DNA of 61,309 bases from Candidatus Auribacterota bacterium (GTDB lineage Bacteria > Auribacterota > Tritonobacteria > UBA1439), in NCBI GenBank assembly GCA_026392015.1, contig JAPLCW010000161.1, positions 1 to 61,309 on the forward strand, given 5' to 3'. Of the stretch, positions 50,731 to 59,643 are shown piece after piece. Below the pieces are notes generated by a model. That model was not told the DNA's origin. It did not search any database and worked only from the letters and a program-made list of their open reading frames with translations. Position numbers and translations under genes: made by a program. Position 1 is the first letter of the stretch. Every line of letters starts with the position of its first letter.

Positions 50731-52884
50731 CTAGTCCCTTCTGCTGCGATGGGGGTTGTGCTGTTGTCGGCGGGGAGGTCGGGAACTTTCCTCTTCGGTA
50801 ATCCCCTCCACTCCCGTCAGTGCGGCCTTTCGGCTGAGACTGACGCGTCCCTGCTCATCGATATCCATCGCCTTCACCATCACCTCATCGCCCACCTTGA
50901 GGATATCCGACACTTTGGCAACCCGGTAGTCGGCGAGTTTCGAAATGTGCACGAGACCCTCTTTCCCCGGCATTATCTCCACGAAGGCTCCGAAATCGAC
51001 CACGCTCGTGACAATCCCTTTATATATCTTTCCGATCTCCACATCGGCGGTGCGCTGGTTCACCTCGTCGAGCGCCCTTTTGAGACTCTCCTCATTATTC
51101 GAGGAGATGCTCACTGTGCCGTCATCCTCCACATCGATCTCCGCCCCCGTATCCTGACAGATCTTTTTGATCACCTTGCCTTTGGGGCCGATGAGGGCGC
51201 CGATCTTCTCGGGGGAAATCTTCAGCTTCACGATCTGCGGGGCGTACTTCGAAACCGCGGGACGGGGCTTATCGAGCACCGCGTCCATGATGTCCAGGAT
51301 GGCGAGGCGCCCGGCTCGCGCCTTCTCCAGCGCCTCACCCAGCACCTCCGCACGGATACCCATGATCTTGCTGTCCAGCTGAAATGCGGTAATTCCGCTC
51401 TTCGTGCCGGCGACCTTGAAATCCATGTCCCCGCAGGCGTCCTCTGACCCGAGGATATCGCTGAGTATGATCGCCCTACCCTCAACCTGGACAAGCCCCA
51501 TCGCGATCCCCGCCACCGATCTCGGCAAAGGAACCCCGGCATCCATGAGCGCGAGGCTCCCTCCGCAGACCGACGCCATCGATGACGACCCGTTCGATTC
51601 CAGGATGTCGGACACCACCCTGACGGTATACATATAGTCTTTCGGTATGACCCCGGCCAGCGCGCGCTCCGCGAGATTGCCGTGGCCGATCTCTCTCCGC
51701 GCGGGGCCCCGCACCGGGCGCACCTCGCCGACGCTGAACGGAGGGAAATTGTAGTGTAGCATGAAGCACTTGGAGGTTTCGCCCTCATACGCCTCGAGAC
51801 GCTGAGCGTCCTGAGGAGTTCCGAGCGTCGTTATCGCGAGCGCCTGGGTTTCTCCGCGCGTAAAGAGCGCGCTGCCGTGCGTGCGTGGGAGTATCGCCAC
51901 CTCGCAACTGATCGGACGAATCTCGTCCACCCGCCTGCCGTCCGCGCGCAACCCCTTGTCCACGACGAGCTGGCGGACCTTTTTCTTCTCGGATTTTCCA
52001 AAGAGCTCCGCAAGGGTCGGATCGTCCAGATCAGGAAACTGTTCCTTGATTCGGGCGCACATCTCCTGGAAGAGACCTCTCAGACTCTCCTCCCGGTTCT
52101 TCTTGCCCTTGACCAAGATGGACTTCTCGAGTTTCTCGCGCAGGAACTCCTCAACCGCAGCGGTCACCGCCGGGTCGATTGTCGCCGCCACCACCAACTC
52201 TTTCTCAATGTTTATCTTCGCACGGAGTTCTTCCTCCATCGCGGTGATCAGCTTGATGTTCTCCTGCGCCACAGAGAGCGCTTCGAGCATTTCCTGCTCC
52301 GACATCTCTTTCGCGCTCCCCTCCACCATGATAATCGCGTCCGCACTCCCCGCCACCACGAGGTCCAGATCGCTCTGATTCTCCTCTGCGTACGTCGGGT
52401 TCACGATCCATTTGCCGGCGATCCTCCCAATCCGCACGCACCCCACGGGGGTCACAAACGGCAGGGGTGAAATAAGGCATGCAACTGCAGCCCCGATCAC
52501 CGAAAGGATGTCGGGGTCATTCTCATCATCCGCCGACAGCACCGCGTTCATGATCTGCACTTCCTTCCTGAACCCGGAGGGGAAGAGGGGCCTGAGAGGT
52601 CTGTCGGTGAGCCTCATGGTGAGGATCTCCTTCTCCGTCGGCCTGCCCTCGCGCTTGATGTACCCGCCGGGGAACATCCCGGCTGCGGAGGTCTTCTCTC
52701 TATAATCAACCGTGAGGGGGAAGAAATCCACGCCTTCCCTCGCCTCGGGAGAGCACGTCACGGTACAGAGCACCACCGTATCGCCGTACTGGACGGTACA
52801 GGAGCCGTGCGCCTGTTTCGCAATTTTCCCGGTCTCGATGATAAGATCTTTTCCGTTAATCTTCGTGCTCACTCTATGAACCAT
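50731..52884 (-). CDS. pnp: polyribonucleotide nucleotidyltransferase
   Basis: A 717-residue phosphorolytic 3'-5' exonuclease. Two RNase PH domains frame a helical linker; the second carries the catalytic GSSSMASVCGGSLALMDAGV and DILGSEDACGDMDFK regions. A KH domain (IGKVIGPKGK-type, here GALIGPKGKVIKKI) and an S1 domain (GKIYKGIVTSVVDFGAFVEI) follow, and the tail is Arg-rich. ATG at 52884 with AGAGGTG upstream is chosen over a start at 52917. It lies downstream of rpsO in the conserved rpsO-pnp pair. Confidence 0.97.
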   Translation of the reverse strand: MVHRVSTKINGKDLIIETGKIAKQAHGSCTVQYGDTVVLCTVTCSPEAREGVDFFPLTVDYREKTSAAGMFPGGYIKREGRPTEKEILTMRLTDRPLRPLFPSGFRKEVQIMNAVLSADDENDPDILSVIGAAVACLISPLPFVTPVGCVRIGRIAGKWIVNPTYAEENQSDLDLVVAGSADAIIMVEGSAKEMSEQEMLEALSVAQENIKLITAMEEELRAKINIEKELVVAATIDPAVTAAVEEFLREKLEKSILVKGKKNREESLRGLFQEMCARIKEQFPDLDDPTLAELFGKSEKKKVRQLVVDKGLRADGRRVDEIRPISCEVAILPRTHGSALFTRGETQALAITTLGTPQDAQRLEAYEGETSKCFMLHYNFPPFSVGEVRPVRGPARREIGHGNLAERALAGVIPKDYMYTVRVVSDILESNGSSSMASVCGGSLALMDAGVPLPRSVAGIAMGLVQVEGRAIILSDILGSEDACGDMDFKVAGTKSGITAFQLDSKIMGIRAEVLGEALEKARAGRLAILDIMDAVLDKPRPAVSKYAPQIVKLKISPEKIGALIGPKGKVIKKICQDTGAEIDVEDDGTVSISSNNEESLKRALDEVNQRTADVEIGKIYKGIVTSVVDFGAFVEIMPGKEGLVHISKLADYRVAKVSDILKVGDEVMVKAMDIDEQGRVSLSRKAALTGVEGITEEESSRPPRRQQHNPHRSRRD

Positions 52885-53042
52885 GGGGACACCTCTTTCC
52901 TCTTTGCGGGTAATCAAGTTCTCACTCTATCCTTTCGATTTAATGTACACTGAGAAACCCGGCGGCGTCCGGACCGAACGCCGCCGAACTCCTCAGAAAA
53001 AATTTTCTCACGCGAAATGGGCTATCCGGATCATTCCAGATG

Positions 53043-53312
53043 CTATTTTCTCAACTCAAGCTTCTTGATGAGCGCCTTATATCGGTCTTCCCCGATCCTC
53101 TGCAGGTAGTCGAGCAACTTCCGTCTCCTCCCCACGAGGCACAGCAGCCCCCTGCGTGAATGGTGATCCTTTTTATGAATCTTCAGATGCTCTGCGAGTT
53201 CGTTGATCCGCGCCGTAAGCAGCGCGACCTGAACATCGGCGGATCCTGTATCAGTCTTATGCAACTGATACTCCTTCAGAACATTCTCCTTCTTCTCCTT
53301 GTTCAGCGCCAT
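53043..53312 (-). CDS. rpsO: 30S ribosomal protein S15
   Basis: An 89-residue S15 that binds 16S rRNA. The conserved [19 protein letters not shown] and [20 protein letters not shown] segments are intact. GAAAGGAGGGGTCACC precedes ATG 53312, which is preferred to the longer frame. The order rpsO-pnp is conserved. Confidence 0.97.
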   Translation of the reverse strand: MALNKEKKENVLKEYQLHKTDTGSADVQVALLTARINELAEHLKIHKKDHHSRRGLLCLVGRRRKLLDYLQRIGEDRYKALIKKLELRK

Positions 53313-53391
53313 GGTGACCCCTCCTTTCTTCTCCCATTCCCCGCGCATGCCGTTGGCGATTCGACGCGCCCAGGGAAGGGTTAACTACAGC

Positions 53392-53502
53392 AATAAGCCG
53401 TAAGCAATAAGCTGTAAGCAAAATTCAATAACGTCGACTATTTGCTTTTCACCTTTTCTCATTTCTCACTTACCGCTTATTGCTTACCGCTTACTGCTTA
53501 TC
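53392..53502. repeat. TAAGC heptamer hairpin array between ribF and rpsO
   Basis: Four 7-nt words (AATAAGC, CGTAAGC, AATAAGC, TGTAAGC) at 53392-53419 face GCTTATT, GCTTACC, GCTTACT and GCTTATC at 53475-53502, about 55 nt apart. The second arm includes the last codons and stop of ribF (53491-53493). Confidence 0.88.
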
Positions 53503-54420
53503 ATTTATCACTGTAGTATTATGCAGCATTTGCCTCGCAATTGCAACGTCGCTCCGCATCTGCGCGACAAGTGCATCCGTATTGGGAAAATCCCTCTCCT
53601 CCCGTATCATTTTCCCGACGACAATCTCGAGCTCCTCACCGTAGAGGGTGTCGCAAAAATTGAGAAGGTGTACTTCGACAATCCCGCTTCGATCGATATT
53701 CATGACCCCCCCATAAAGCCCCCCCTTCCTCACCACCTGCACAGTGTAGACCCCTGCCGGGGGAAGGAGCTCACCCTCCACGGAAACGTTGGCGGTGGGA
53801 ATCCCCATCTGTCTTCCCAATGCCTTCCCCGGCACAACGGTGCCGAGGAGAGAGTAGGGCCGCCCAAGGAACCGCGAGGCCTGTTCGATTTGGCCTTCCT
53901 CCACACACTTCCTGATCGCGGTCGAGCTCACCGGTATCCCTCCCACCTCGGCCGCATCCACTACCTCTACGGAGAAGCCGTGTTCCGCGCCGAGTTTTCT
54001 AAGGAGAGTTACATCCCCCCTTCTGCCGCGGCCAAATACGAAGTCCGGCCCAACGCAGATAACTTTTAGATTCATCGCCGCGAGCAGTCCGCCGGTGACA
54101 AATGCAGTCGCCTCCTGCTGGGCGAATACACCCTCGAACGGCAGGACGATGCAGAAGCGTACCCCCAGCTCGCCGATGAGACGAAGGCGATGGTTCACAG
54201 AGCTCACCAGCTTCGCCCCTGAGCCCTTGCCGAGCACTTGCCGCGGATGTGGGTCGAAGGTGAGCACCACAGGAGCAGCCTCGATACGCGCCGCCGCGTG
54301 CAGGAGCGTCTGGATCACTTTCTTGTGCCCGAGATGGACGCCGTCGAATACGCCGATTGTCAGGGCTACGGACGGAACGCCCCGAAGCTCCTCACTCTCC
54401 AGGCTCCGCAGAACTTTCAT
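53491..54420 (-). CDS. ribF: bifunctional riboflavin kinase/FAD synthetase
   Basis: A 309-residue RibF that makes FMN and then FAD. The adenylyltransferase part (1-185) has FDGVHLGHKKV with the HxGH motif and PVSSTAIRKCVEEG. The kinase part has GRQMGIPTANV. The last five residues (INDKQ and stop) are encoded by a heptamer array, so the C-terminus was probably extended. It follows truB in the conserved truB-ribF-rpsO-pnp order. Confidence 0.96.
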   Translation of the reverse strand: MKVLRSLESEELRGVPSVALTIGVFDGVHLGHKKVIQTLLHAAARIEAAPVVLTFDPHPRQVLGKGSGAKLVSSVNHRLRLIGELGVRFCIVLPFEGVFAQQEATAFVTGGLLAAMNLKVICVGPDFVFGRGRRGDVTLLRKLGAEHGFSVEVVDAAEVGGIPVSSTAIRKCVEEGQIEQASRFLGRPYSLLGTVVPGKALGRQMGIPTANVSVEGELLPPAGVYTVQVVRKGGLYGGVMNIDRSGIVEVHLLNFCDTLYGEELEIVVGKMIREERDFPNTDALVAQMRSDVAIARQMLHNTTVINDKQ

Positions 54421-54453
54421 GGTAACTACTCAAGTAGTCAGGAGCCAAAAGCC

Positions 54454-54546
54454 TGAATTCAGAAGACAGAATACAGAATTCAGGAGATAAACGTTTCCTT
54501 GGAATGCCGTTATTCTTAATTCTGTATTCTGGATTCTGTATTCTTG
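54454..54546. repeat. AGAATNC heptamer hairpin array between truB and ribF
   Basis: Words of 7 nt (AGAAGAC, AGAATAC, AGAATTC, AGGAGAT) at 54461-54488 face ATTCTTA, ATTCTGT, ATTCTGG, ATTCTGT and ATTCTTG at 54512-54546. It uses the same word class as the pgpA array but a different sequence. Confidence 0.86.
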
Positions 54547-54571
54547 TCTTTCCATTCCGGCTCCTTAGCAG

Positions 54572-55354
54572 TTAGCTTTCATGAACACCACTCTCACACA
54601 TCGTGCCGCTCCCGCTCCCTACAGGGAGCAGTCTGCGTTCAATCTCCTCAGGCGGCATTCGCCTGATATCATCCAGCCTCACAGCATCCCGGAGCGTGAA
54701 TCTACCCACGCGAGTCCTCACCAAGCTCTTCAGATGCCCTCCACAACCGAGTTCATCCCCGACATCCGCGCAGAGCGTCCGCACGTACGTCCCCTTCGAA
54801 CAGCGCACCCGCAACCGCACCTCGCACCCCACGATGCCGCAGAGGTCCAGAGCGTAGATGTGAATCAGCCTGGCTTCGCGGGGGACAACCACACCCCTCC
54901 TCGCGAGCATGTAGAGGGGGCGCCCGTTTTGCTTCACCGCCGAGTACATCGGCGGCACCTGGCTCTGCGCCCCTGTAAACTTCTCGAGCGCGCACCGAAC
55001 GGCCTCTTCACTGACGATGCCCGGGTCTCTCCGGGATACAACTTTCCCCGTGGCGTCCTGTGAATCAGTGCTCACACCGAGCACCATCACCGCATCGTAT
55101 TCCTTCTCGTCCTGCATGAAAATATGGAGATCCTTCGTCGCGCTGCGACCCACCCCCAGGACCACCACCCCCTCCGCCATCGGATCGAGCGTGCCCGCAT
55201 GACCGACCCTCCCCGCGCCGAGCCTGCGTCGCACCAGGGCGACGACATCGTGCGAGGTGACTCCCTGCGGCTTATTTACCGCGAGAAATCCTGTCGCCGT
55301 GCTGCGCCCTGCGGACGGCTTCCCTGATTTCCCCGAGCAGCTTCTCCTCAACAT
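54572..55354 (-). CDS. truB: tRNA pseudouridine-55 synthase TruB
   Basis: A 260-residue TruB, which isomerises U55 in the T loop of tRNAs. The family motif NKPQGVTSHDVV is followed by the catalytic GHAGTLDPMAEG with Asp57. ATG at 55354 with GGAGATTGGAGC before it is the likely start, which makes it overlap the end of the DHH phosphoesterase gene by 83 bp; no usable start lies between this ATG and the conserved core. It is a normal-length enzyme with a short C-terminal domain. Confidence 0.93.
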   Translation of the reverse strand: MLRRSCSGKSGKPSAGRSTATGFLAVNKPQGVTSHDVVALVRRRLGAGRVGHAGTLDPMAEGVVVLGVGRSATKDLHIFMQDEKEYDAVMVLGVSTDSQDATGKVVSRRDPGIVSEEAVRCALEKFTGAQSQVPPMYSAVKQNGRPLYMLARRGVVVPREARLIHIYALDLCGIVGCEVRLRVRCSKGTYVRTLCADVGDELGCGGHLKSLVRTRVGRFTLRDAVRLDDIRRMPPEEIERRLLPVGSGSGTMCESGVHES

Positions 55355-56285
55355 GCTCCAATCTCCCCGGGATGACGGCTCCCGCGGCGGCGTGATGCCC
55401 GCCCCCTCCGTACCGAGCCGCGATCTCATTGACGTCAATCCGGCTGTCCTGCGATCTCATGCTCACACGGGTGTGCTCGCGGCCGGGCATCTCCTCCAGA
55501 AGCACCGCAACCCTGACCCCATTGATATCGCGCGCATAGTTTACGAAACCATCCGCGTCCTCCGTCGACGCCCCGCACTCGCCGTACATCTCCCTCGTGA
55601 TACGCACCCACGCAAGCGCTCCGTCATCATCCACACGCAATCCCTGCAGCACGCGCGCGAGCAGCCTGATCTTTTGAATCCGGCTGCTCCCATAGATATG
55701 GCGGGACACCTCTTCAGGATTTGCCCCGTACCGCAGCAGTTCCGCCGCCATCGTATGCGCGGAGGGTGATGTGTTGCTGTAACAGAACCGCCCCGTGTCC
55801 GTGAGAATCCCCGCGTAGAGACAGGTCGCGATTTCCCTGTCGATTTCAATCCCCATCTCATGGATGAGCAGCTGGATGAATTCAGATGTCGCTGATGCCT
55901 TCGGATCAACCCAGTTATAGCGGCCCCACAGTGTGTTGCTGGGGTGATGGTCTATATTCACTATCACGGGGATGCGAAGCACCCGTTCCGCAATCCGCCC
56001 CAGCCGTTCCGGCTTCGGAGTGTCGAGCACAAAAGCCACTCGATGCTCCCGGAGAGGCGCATCACCCTGGTGAACAGAGGAACTCCCCGCAAGAAACAGA
56101 CAGTTATCCGGCACTCTATCCGCAAGCCACACCTCTGCGCCGCGGCCCATCTTCCGGAGGGCGTGGGAGAGGGCGAGCTGCGAGCCCACGCAGTCGGGGT
56201 CCGGCCGCACGTGACCGCAGATGAGAAACGATTCCTCTTCCCGCACCAGTTGGGCGATCCTCTCCGGGCGAACCTGATCACCCAT
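55272..56285 (-). CDS. nrnA: DHH-family phosphoesterase (NrnA-like nanoRNase/pAp phosphatase)
   Basis: A 337-residue DHH/DHHA1 enzyme. The Mn-binding residues are seen in RPDPDCVGS (near 24-32) and NIDHHPSN, and the DHHA1 domain has GGGGHHAAAGAVI. NrnA homologues cut short RNAs and pAp. Between rbfA and truB is its usual place. The start overlaps the rbfA stop by 8 bp. Whether it prefers nanoRNA, pAp or cyclic dinucleotide products cannot be read here. Confidence 0.92.
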   Translation of the reverse strand: MGDQVRPERIAQLVREEESFLICGHVRPDPDCVGSQLALSHALRKMGRGAEVWLADRVPDNCLFLAGSSSVHQGDAPLREHRVAFVLDTPKPERLGRIAERVLRIPVIVNIDHHPSNTLWGRYNWVDPKASATSEFIQLLIHEMGIEIDREIATCLYAGILTDTGRFCYSNTSPSAHTMAAELLRYGANPEEVSRHIYGSSRIQKIRLLARVLQGLRVDDDGALAWVRITREMYGECGASTEDADGFVNYARDINGVRVAVLLEEMPGREHTRVSMRSQDSRIDVNEIAARYGGGGHHAAAGAVIPGRLEHVEEKLLGEIREAVRRAQHGDRISRGK

Positions 56286-56634
56286 TATTCTTCTCCATCT
56301 CGATCTTCTTCAATATCTCCTCAATATGAAAACCGCGATCCACGGAATCGTCGAGCACAAACTCCAGACGCGGCAGGAATTTCAACTTCACTCTCATTCC
56401 CACCAGCCTCTGGATGTATCCGGTCGCGCTGATGACCCCGCTCATTGTTCTTTCCTTCGCCTGTGGATCCCCCATTACACTGACATACACCTTCGCATGG
56501 CCTAGGTCCGCGCTCACCTTCACCCGCGTCACTGTGACAAATCCGATACGTGGATCTTTCAGCTCATGTTGGATGATGGTGCTGAGTTCTTCTCTCATGA
56601 GCTCTTCAACCCTCGCAATCCTTCTCCCGCTCAT
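56278..56634 (-). CDS. rbfA: ribosome-binding factor A
   Basis: A 118-residue RbfA, a KH-fold factor for 30S maturation. RRIARVEELMREELSTIIQ and DPRIGFVTVTRVKVSADLGHAKVYVS are typical. GGAGGGAAACGA precedes the ATG. It belongs to the infB-DUF503-rbfA-nrnA-truB string of minus-strand genes. Confidence 0.95.
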   Translation of the reverse strand: MSGRRIARVEELMREELSTIIQHELKDPRIGFVTVTRVKVSADLGHAKVYVSVMGDPQAKERTMSGVISATGYIQRLVGMRVKLKFLPRLEFVLDDSVDRGFHIEEILKKIEMEKNNG

Positions 56635-56779
56635 TCGTTTCCCTCCAACATGTCACGCTGCCCTCCACGCATCCGGCCTTGCTCATGGCCGAATAAAGAC
56701 AGCACACTATTAAAAACTAAAAGATGGGGATTCAAATAAACTACTTTCAACCTTACACTTTAAACTTCAGTTGCCGCAG

Positions 56780-57061
56780 CTACAGCATCTCTATCCCGTA
56801 GTCGAGAAGCGTCGCGTCACCCCGCTGTGCAACGTACTTTGCAACAGATTCCAGAACCCTGTGTGCCTGCGCGCGATCGCTGCTGATCACCGCGGCCCCG
56901 ATAATTGCCGTACGTTGATCATCCTGGGCCCCCACCTCCGCCACGGACACATTGAATCTGTTCCGGATGCACTCCTTGGCAGATTGCAGCACCATTCGCT
57001 TATCCTTGAGCGAATTGCTCCAGGGCACGCTCAACTTCAGTTCTAGGACTCCGATGACCAT
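56780..57061 (-). CDS. DUF503 (YlxP-like) protein
   Basis: A 93-residue protein with VIGVLELKLSVPWSNSLKDKR and NVSVAEVGAQDDQ, the marks of DUF503/YlxP. The family is found next to infB and rbfA in many bacteria and may take part in ribosome maturation; this is context-based. It lies between infB and rbfA here too. Gaps on either side hold heptamer-type words. Confidence 0.9.
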   Translation of the reverse strand: MVIGVLELKLSVPWSNSLKDKRMVLQSAKECIRNRFNVSVAEVGAQDDQRTAIIGAAVISSDRAQAHRVLESVAKYVAQRGDATLLDYGIEML

Positions 57062-57465
57062 GACTACGGTTAAAGTTTAAAGCGCAAGGTGCTAACCTGA
57101 TCCATTCATCAACCCGATATTAACATTATCCAAATATTCGCAACACAGTGCATTGCAGGGGCTTGATCCTTCGGCAAGCTCAGGACAAGTTTTATCAATC
57201 CCTTTTTCAACCTGGGTTCGATAAATCGAACCCCTACACTACGCAGATGAATAATTCAGGCTAACTACAGCCGAAAGTCGAAAGTGTAAAGTGTAAGGTG
57301 TAGAGTACAAAGATACTAACTACAGGCGAAGATGTAAAGTTTAAGGACGTGAGGTCTGGGGAGCATCTGAGAGTGAGATGTGTAAGATGTTAAAGAAGCT
57401 GACTCTGCACACTAAATATGAACGCTGCGACATACCAACTTTACACCTTAAACCTTACACTTTTT
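57062..57465. repeat. repeat-filled gap between DUF503 and infB
   Basis: No gene is seen. A 20-bp inverted pair at 57091-57110 and 57246-57265 (gctaacctgatccattcatc type, 15 of 20 matching) marks family A copy 5. Nested inside is atccttcggcaagctc and a perfect palindrome GGGTTCGAT-AA-ATCGAACCC at 57214-57233. To the right, words AAGTCGA, AAGTGTA, AAGTGTA, AGGTGTA, GAGTACA run at 57275-57309, facing ACTTTAC, ACCTTAA, ACCTTAC, ACTTTTT at 57438-57465 close to the infB stop. Confidence 0.82.
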
Positions 57466-59586
57466 TTACAGTTTTTGAGGCACCTTCTCCATCTTAAAGA
57501 CTTCGATGTTGTCCCCCTCCTGGAGGTCGTCGAGATGAAGCAGGCGTATGCCGCACTCCATGCCTTCCTTCACCTCTCTCACCGAATCCTTGAAGCGCCT
57601 TAGGGATACTATCGTCCCCTCGTGAACGATCTTCTCACCTCGTATCACCCGCGCCTTTGCGTTCTCCGTAACCTTGCCTGAAACGACGACACTGCCCGCA
57701 ACCGTCTCGCCCTTGGAGGCCCGGAAGAGCTGCCGCACCTCCGCCCGCCCAAGGATTGTCTCTTTGATGGTCGGCTCGAGCAACCCCTCCATTGCCTTCC
57801 GCACATCTTCGATAATTTCGTAGATGATATCGTAGAGCTTGATCTCCACATTCTCCTTGCGGCTCAAGTCTTTCGCATCAACATCAATCCTGGTATGGAA
57901 ACCGATGATGACGGCATCCGATGCGGAGGCGAGCATCACGTCGTTCTCATTGATATCTCCGACCGCACACCGCACGACATTGATGGATACCTTATCGTTG
58001 CTAAGCTTCCTCAATGCCTCCCTCAACGCCTCTACCGAACCCTGAACATCCCCCTTGAGGATGAGCCTTAGCTCTTTCGTCTTCCCCGCAGCGATCTTTG
58101 AGAATAGTTCCTCGAGGGTCATCTTCGCCACAACCCCGCCCCCACTCACCCGGTCTTCAAGGCGTCGATTCCCGGCGATCTCTTTGGCCTCGCGCTCGCT
58201 TTCAACCACCATCAGCTCTTGACCGGGCTGGGACACCCCGCCGAGGCCGAGCACCTCTACCGGAGTCGCCGGGCCCGCTTCGCGCACCTTCTCTCCGCGA
58301 TAGTCGTATAACGCCTTCACCTTCCCGGAGAACAACCCACACACAATCACATCCCCCACACGAAGGGTCCCTCTTTTGACCAGCGCGGTTGCCACCGCTC
58401 CCCGCTCCTTGTCCATCCGCGCCTCAATGATCACCGCCCGGGCGGGGGCTTTGGGGTTCGCCTTCAATTCCAGCATCTCGGACTGCAACAACAACATCTC
58501 CAGCAGGTGGTCCAGCCCCTGCCTTGTTACCGCGGAGACCTCGCAGCAGATTGTTTGCCCCCCGTACTCTTCAGGGGCAAGCTCAAGCTCCATAAGCTGC
58601 CGCTTGACCCTGTCCGGGGCGGCTCCGGGTTTGTCCATCTTGTTGATCGCCACCACAATAGGCACCTTCGCCGCGCGCGCGTGGTCAAGCGCCTCACGCG
58701 TCTGAGGCATCACGCCGTCATCTGCGGCCACCACGAGAACCGCAATATCGGTGACATTGGCGCCGCGGGCGCGCATGGCAGTGAACGTCTCGTGACCGGG
58801 GGTGTCGAGGAACGTGATCCTGCCCTTGTTCAGTTCTACCTCGTATGCTCCAATATGCTGGGTGATACCTCCCGCCTCGTGCACGGCCACCTTGCTCTCC
58901 CTGATCGAGTCGAGGAGAGAGGTTTTCCCATGATCGATATGTCCCATAAATGTCACCACGGGGGCGCGGGGAACAAGATCCTTCGGATCATCAGCGGGTG
59001 CTGTGGCAGCGGCCTTTGCCTCAATCACCGTGATCTCTCGATCGAACTCGTGAGCCACGATCTCTGCTGTCTCCTGGTCGATATTCTGATTGATGGTCGC
59101 CATGACACCCAGTTTCATAAGGGTCTGGATCAGTTCCTCTGCTTTGATTTCCAGAACCTCGGCGAGTTTCCGGACATTTATCGGGGCCTCGATCTCAACC
59201 CTTGTCCGCGTTGCGGGAGACGCAACTACCGTTGATGAGTCTTTGGATTCCACTTCCCCTTTCGCAGGCGCGGGGGCGATTTTATTTTCCTCGGGCACTA
59301 TTTTCGATTTCGCCTTTGCGGCGGGTGGGGTTGTTTTCTTTCGGGGTTTCTCCGCGAGTGCGGCGCCCGGTTCCTTCTTCGGCTTCTCCGCGGAAACGGC
59401 GACCGGTGTCTTCTCCGCTTCCAGACCGGGAACGGGGTGGAGCATTTTCTTCAGGCGGTTCGCAAGATCGGTTTCGATACTGCTCGAGGGGCTCTTGACC
59501 TGGACCCCCATCTCCGAGAGTTTGGAGACGATCTCTTTATTCCCGATATTCAATTCCTTGGCCAGTTCATAAATTCGAACGCGCAT
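57466..59586 (-). CDS. infB: translation initiation factor IF-2
   Basis: A 706-residue IF-2, the GTPase that places fMet-tRNA on the 30S subunit. The short N-terminal region (MRVRIYELAKELNIGNKEIV) is an IF2_N module and a Lys/Pro/Ala-rich linker follows. G1 is GHIDHGKT (215-222), with Ile instead of the common Val; NKMDKPG is also present. C-terminal domains end near residue 700. ATG at 59586 with AAGGGAG upstream is chosen. It directly follows nusA (57 bp). Confidence 0.97.
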   Translation of the reverse strand: MRVRIYELAKELNIGNKEIVSKLSEMGVQVKSPSSSIETDLANRLKKMLHPVPGLEAEKTPVAVSAEKPKKEPGAALAEKPRKKTTPPAAKAKSKIVPEENKIAPAPAKGEVESKDSSTVVASPATRTRVEIEAPINVRKLAEVLEIKAEELIQTLMKLGVMATINQNIDQETAEIVAHEFDREITVIEAKAAATAPADDPKDLVPRAPVVTFMGHIDHGKTSLLDSIRESKVAVHEAGGITQHIGAYEVELNKGRITFLDTPGHETFTAMRARGANVTDIAVLVVAADDGVMPQTREALDHARAAKVPIVVAINKMDKPGAAPDRVKRQLMELELAPEEYGGQTICCEVSAVTRQGLDHLLEMLLLQSEMLELKANPKAPARAVIIEARMDKERGAVATALVKRGTLRVGDVIVCGLFSGKVKALYDYRGEKVREAGPATPVEVLGLGGVSQPGQELMVVESEREAKEIAGNRRLEDRVSGGGVVAKMTLEELFSKIAAGKTKELRLILKGDVQGSVEALREALRKLSNDKVSINVVRCAVGDINENDVMLASASDAVIIGFHTRIDVDAKDLSRKENVEIKLYDIIYEIIEDVRKAMEGLLEPTIKETILGRAEVRQLFRASKGETVAGSVVVSGKVTENAKARVIRGEKIVHEGTIVSLRRFKDSVREVKEGMECGIRLLHLDDLQEGDNIEVFKMEKVPQKL

Positions 59587-59643
59587 AACACCACTCCCTT
59601 CCCGAAAACCCGGAGCGCTTCTCCCGCTGCGCACAGGGCCACA

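Noticed and set aside
53392..57465. CRISPR array as explanation of the short-period repeats
   Set aside because: Units are 7-10 nt with no spacers of constant length, and no cas gene is present.
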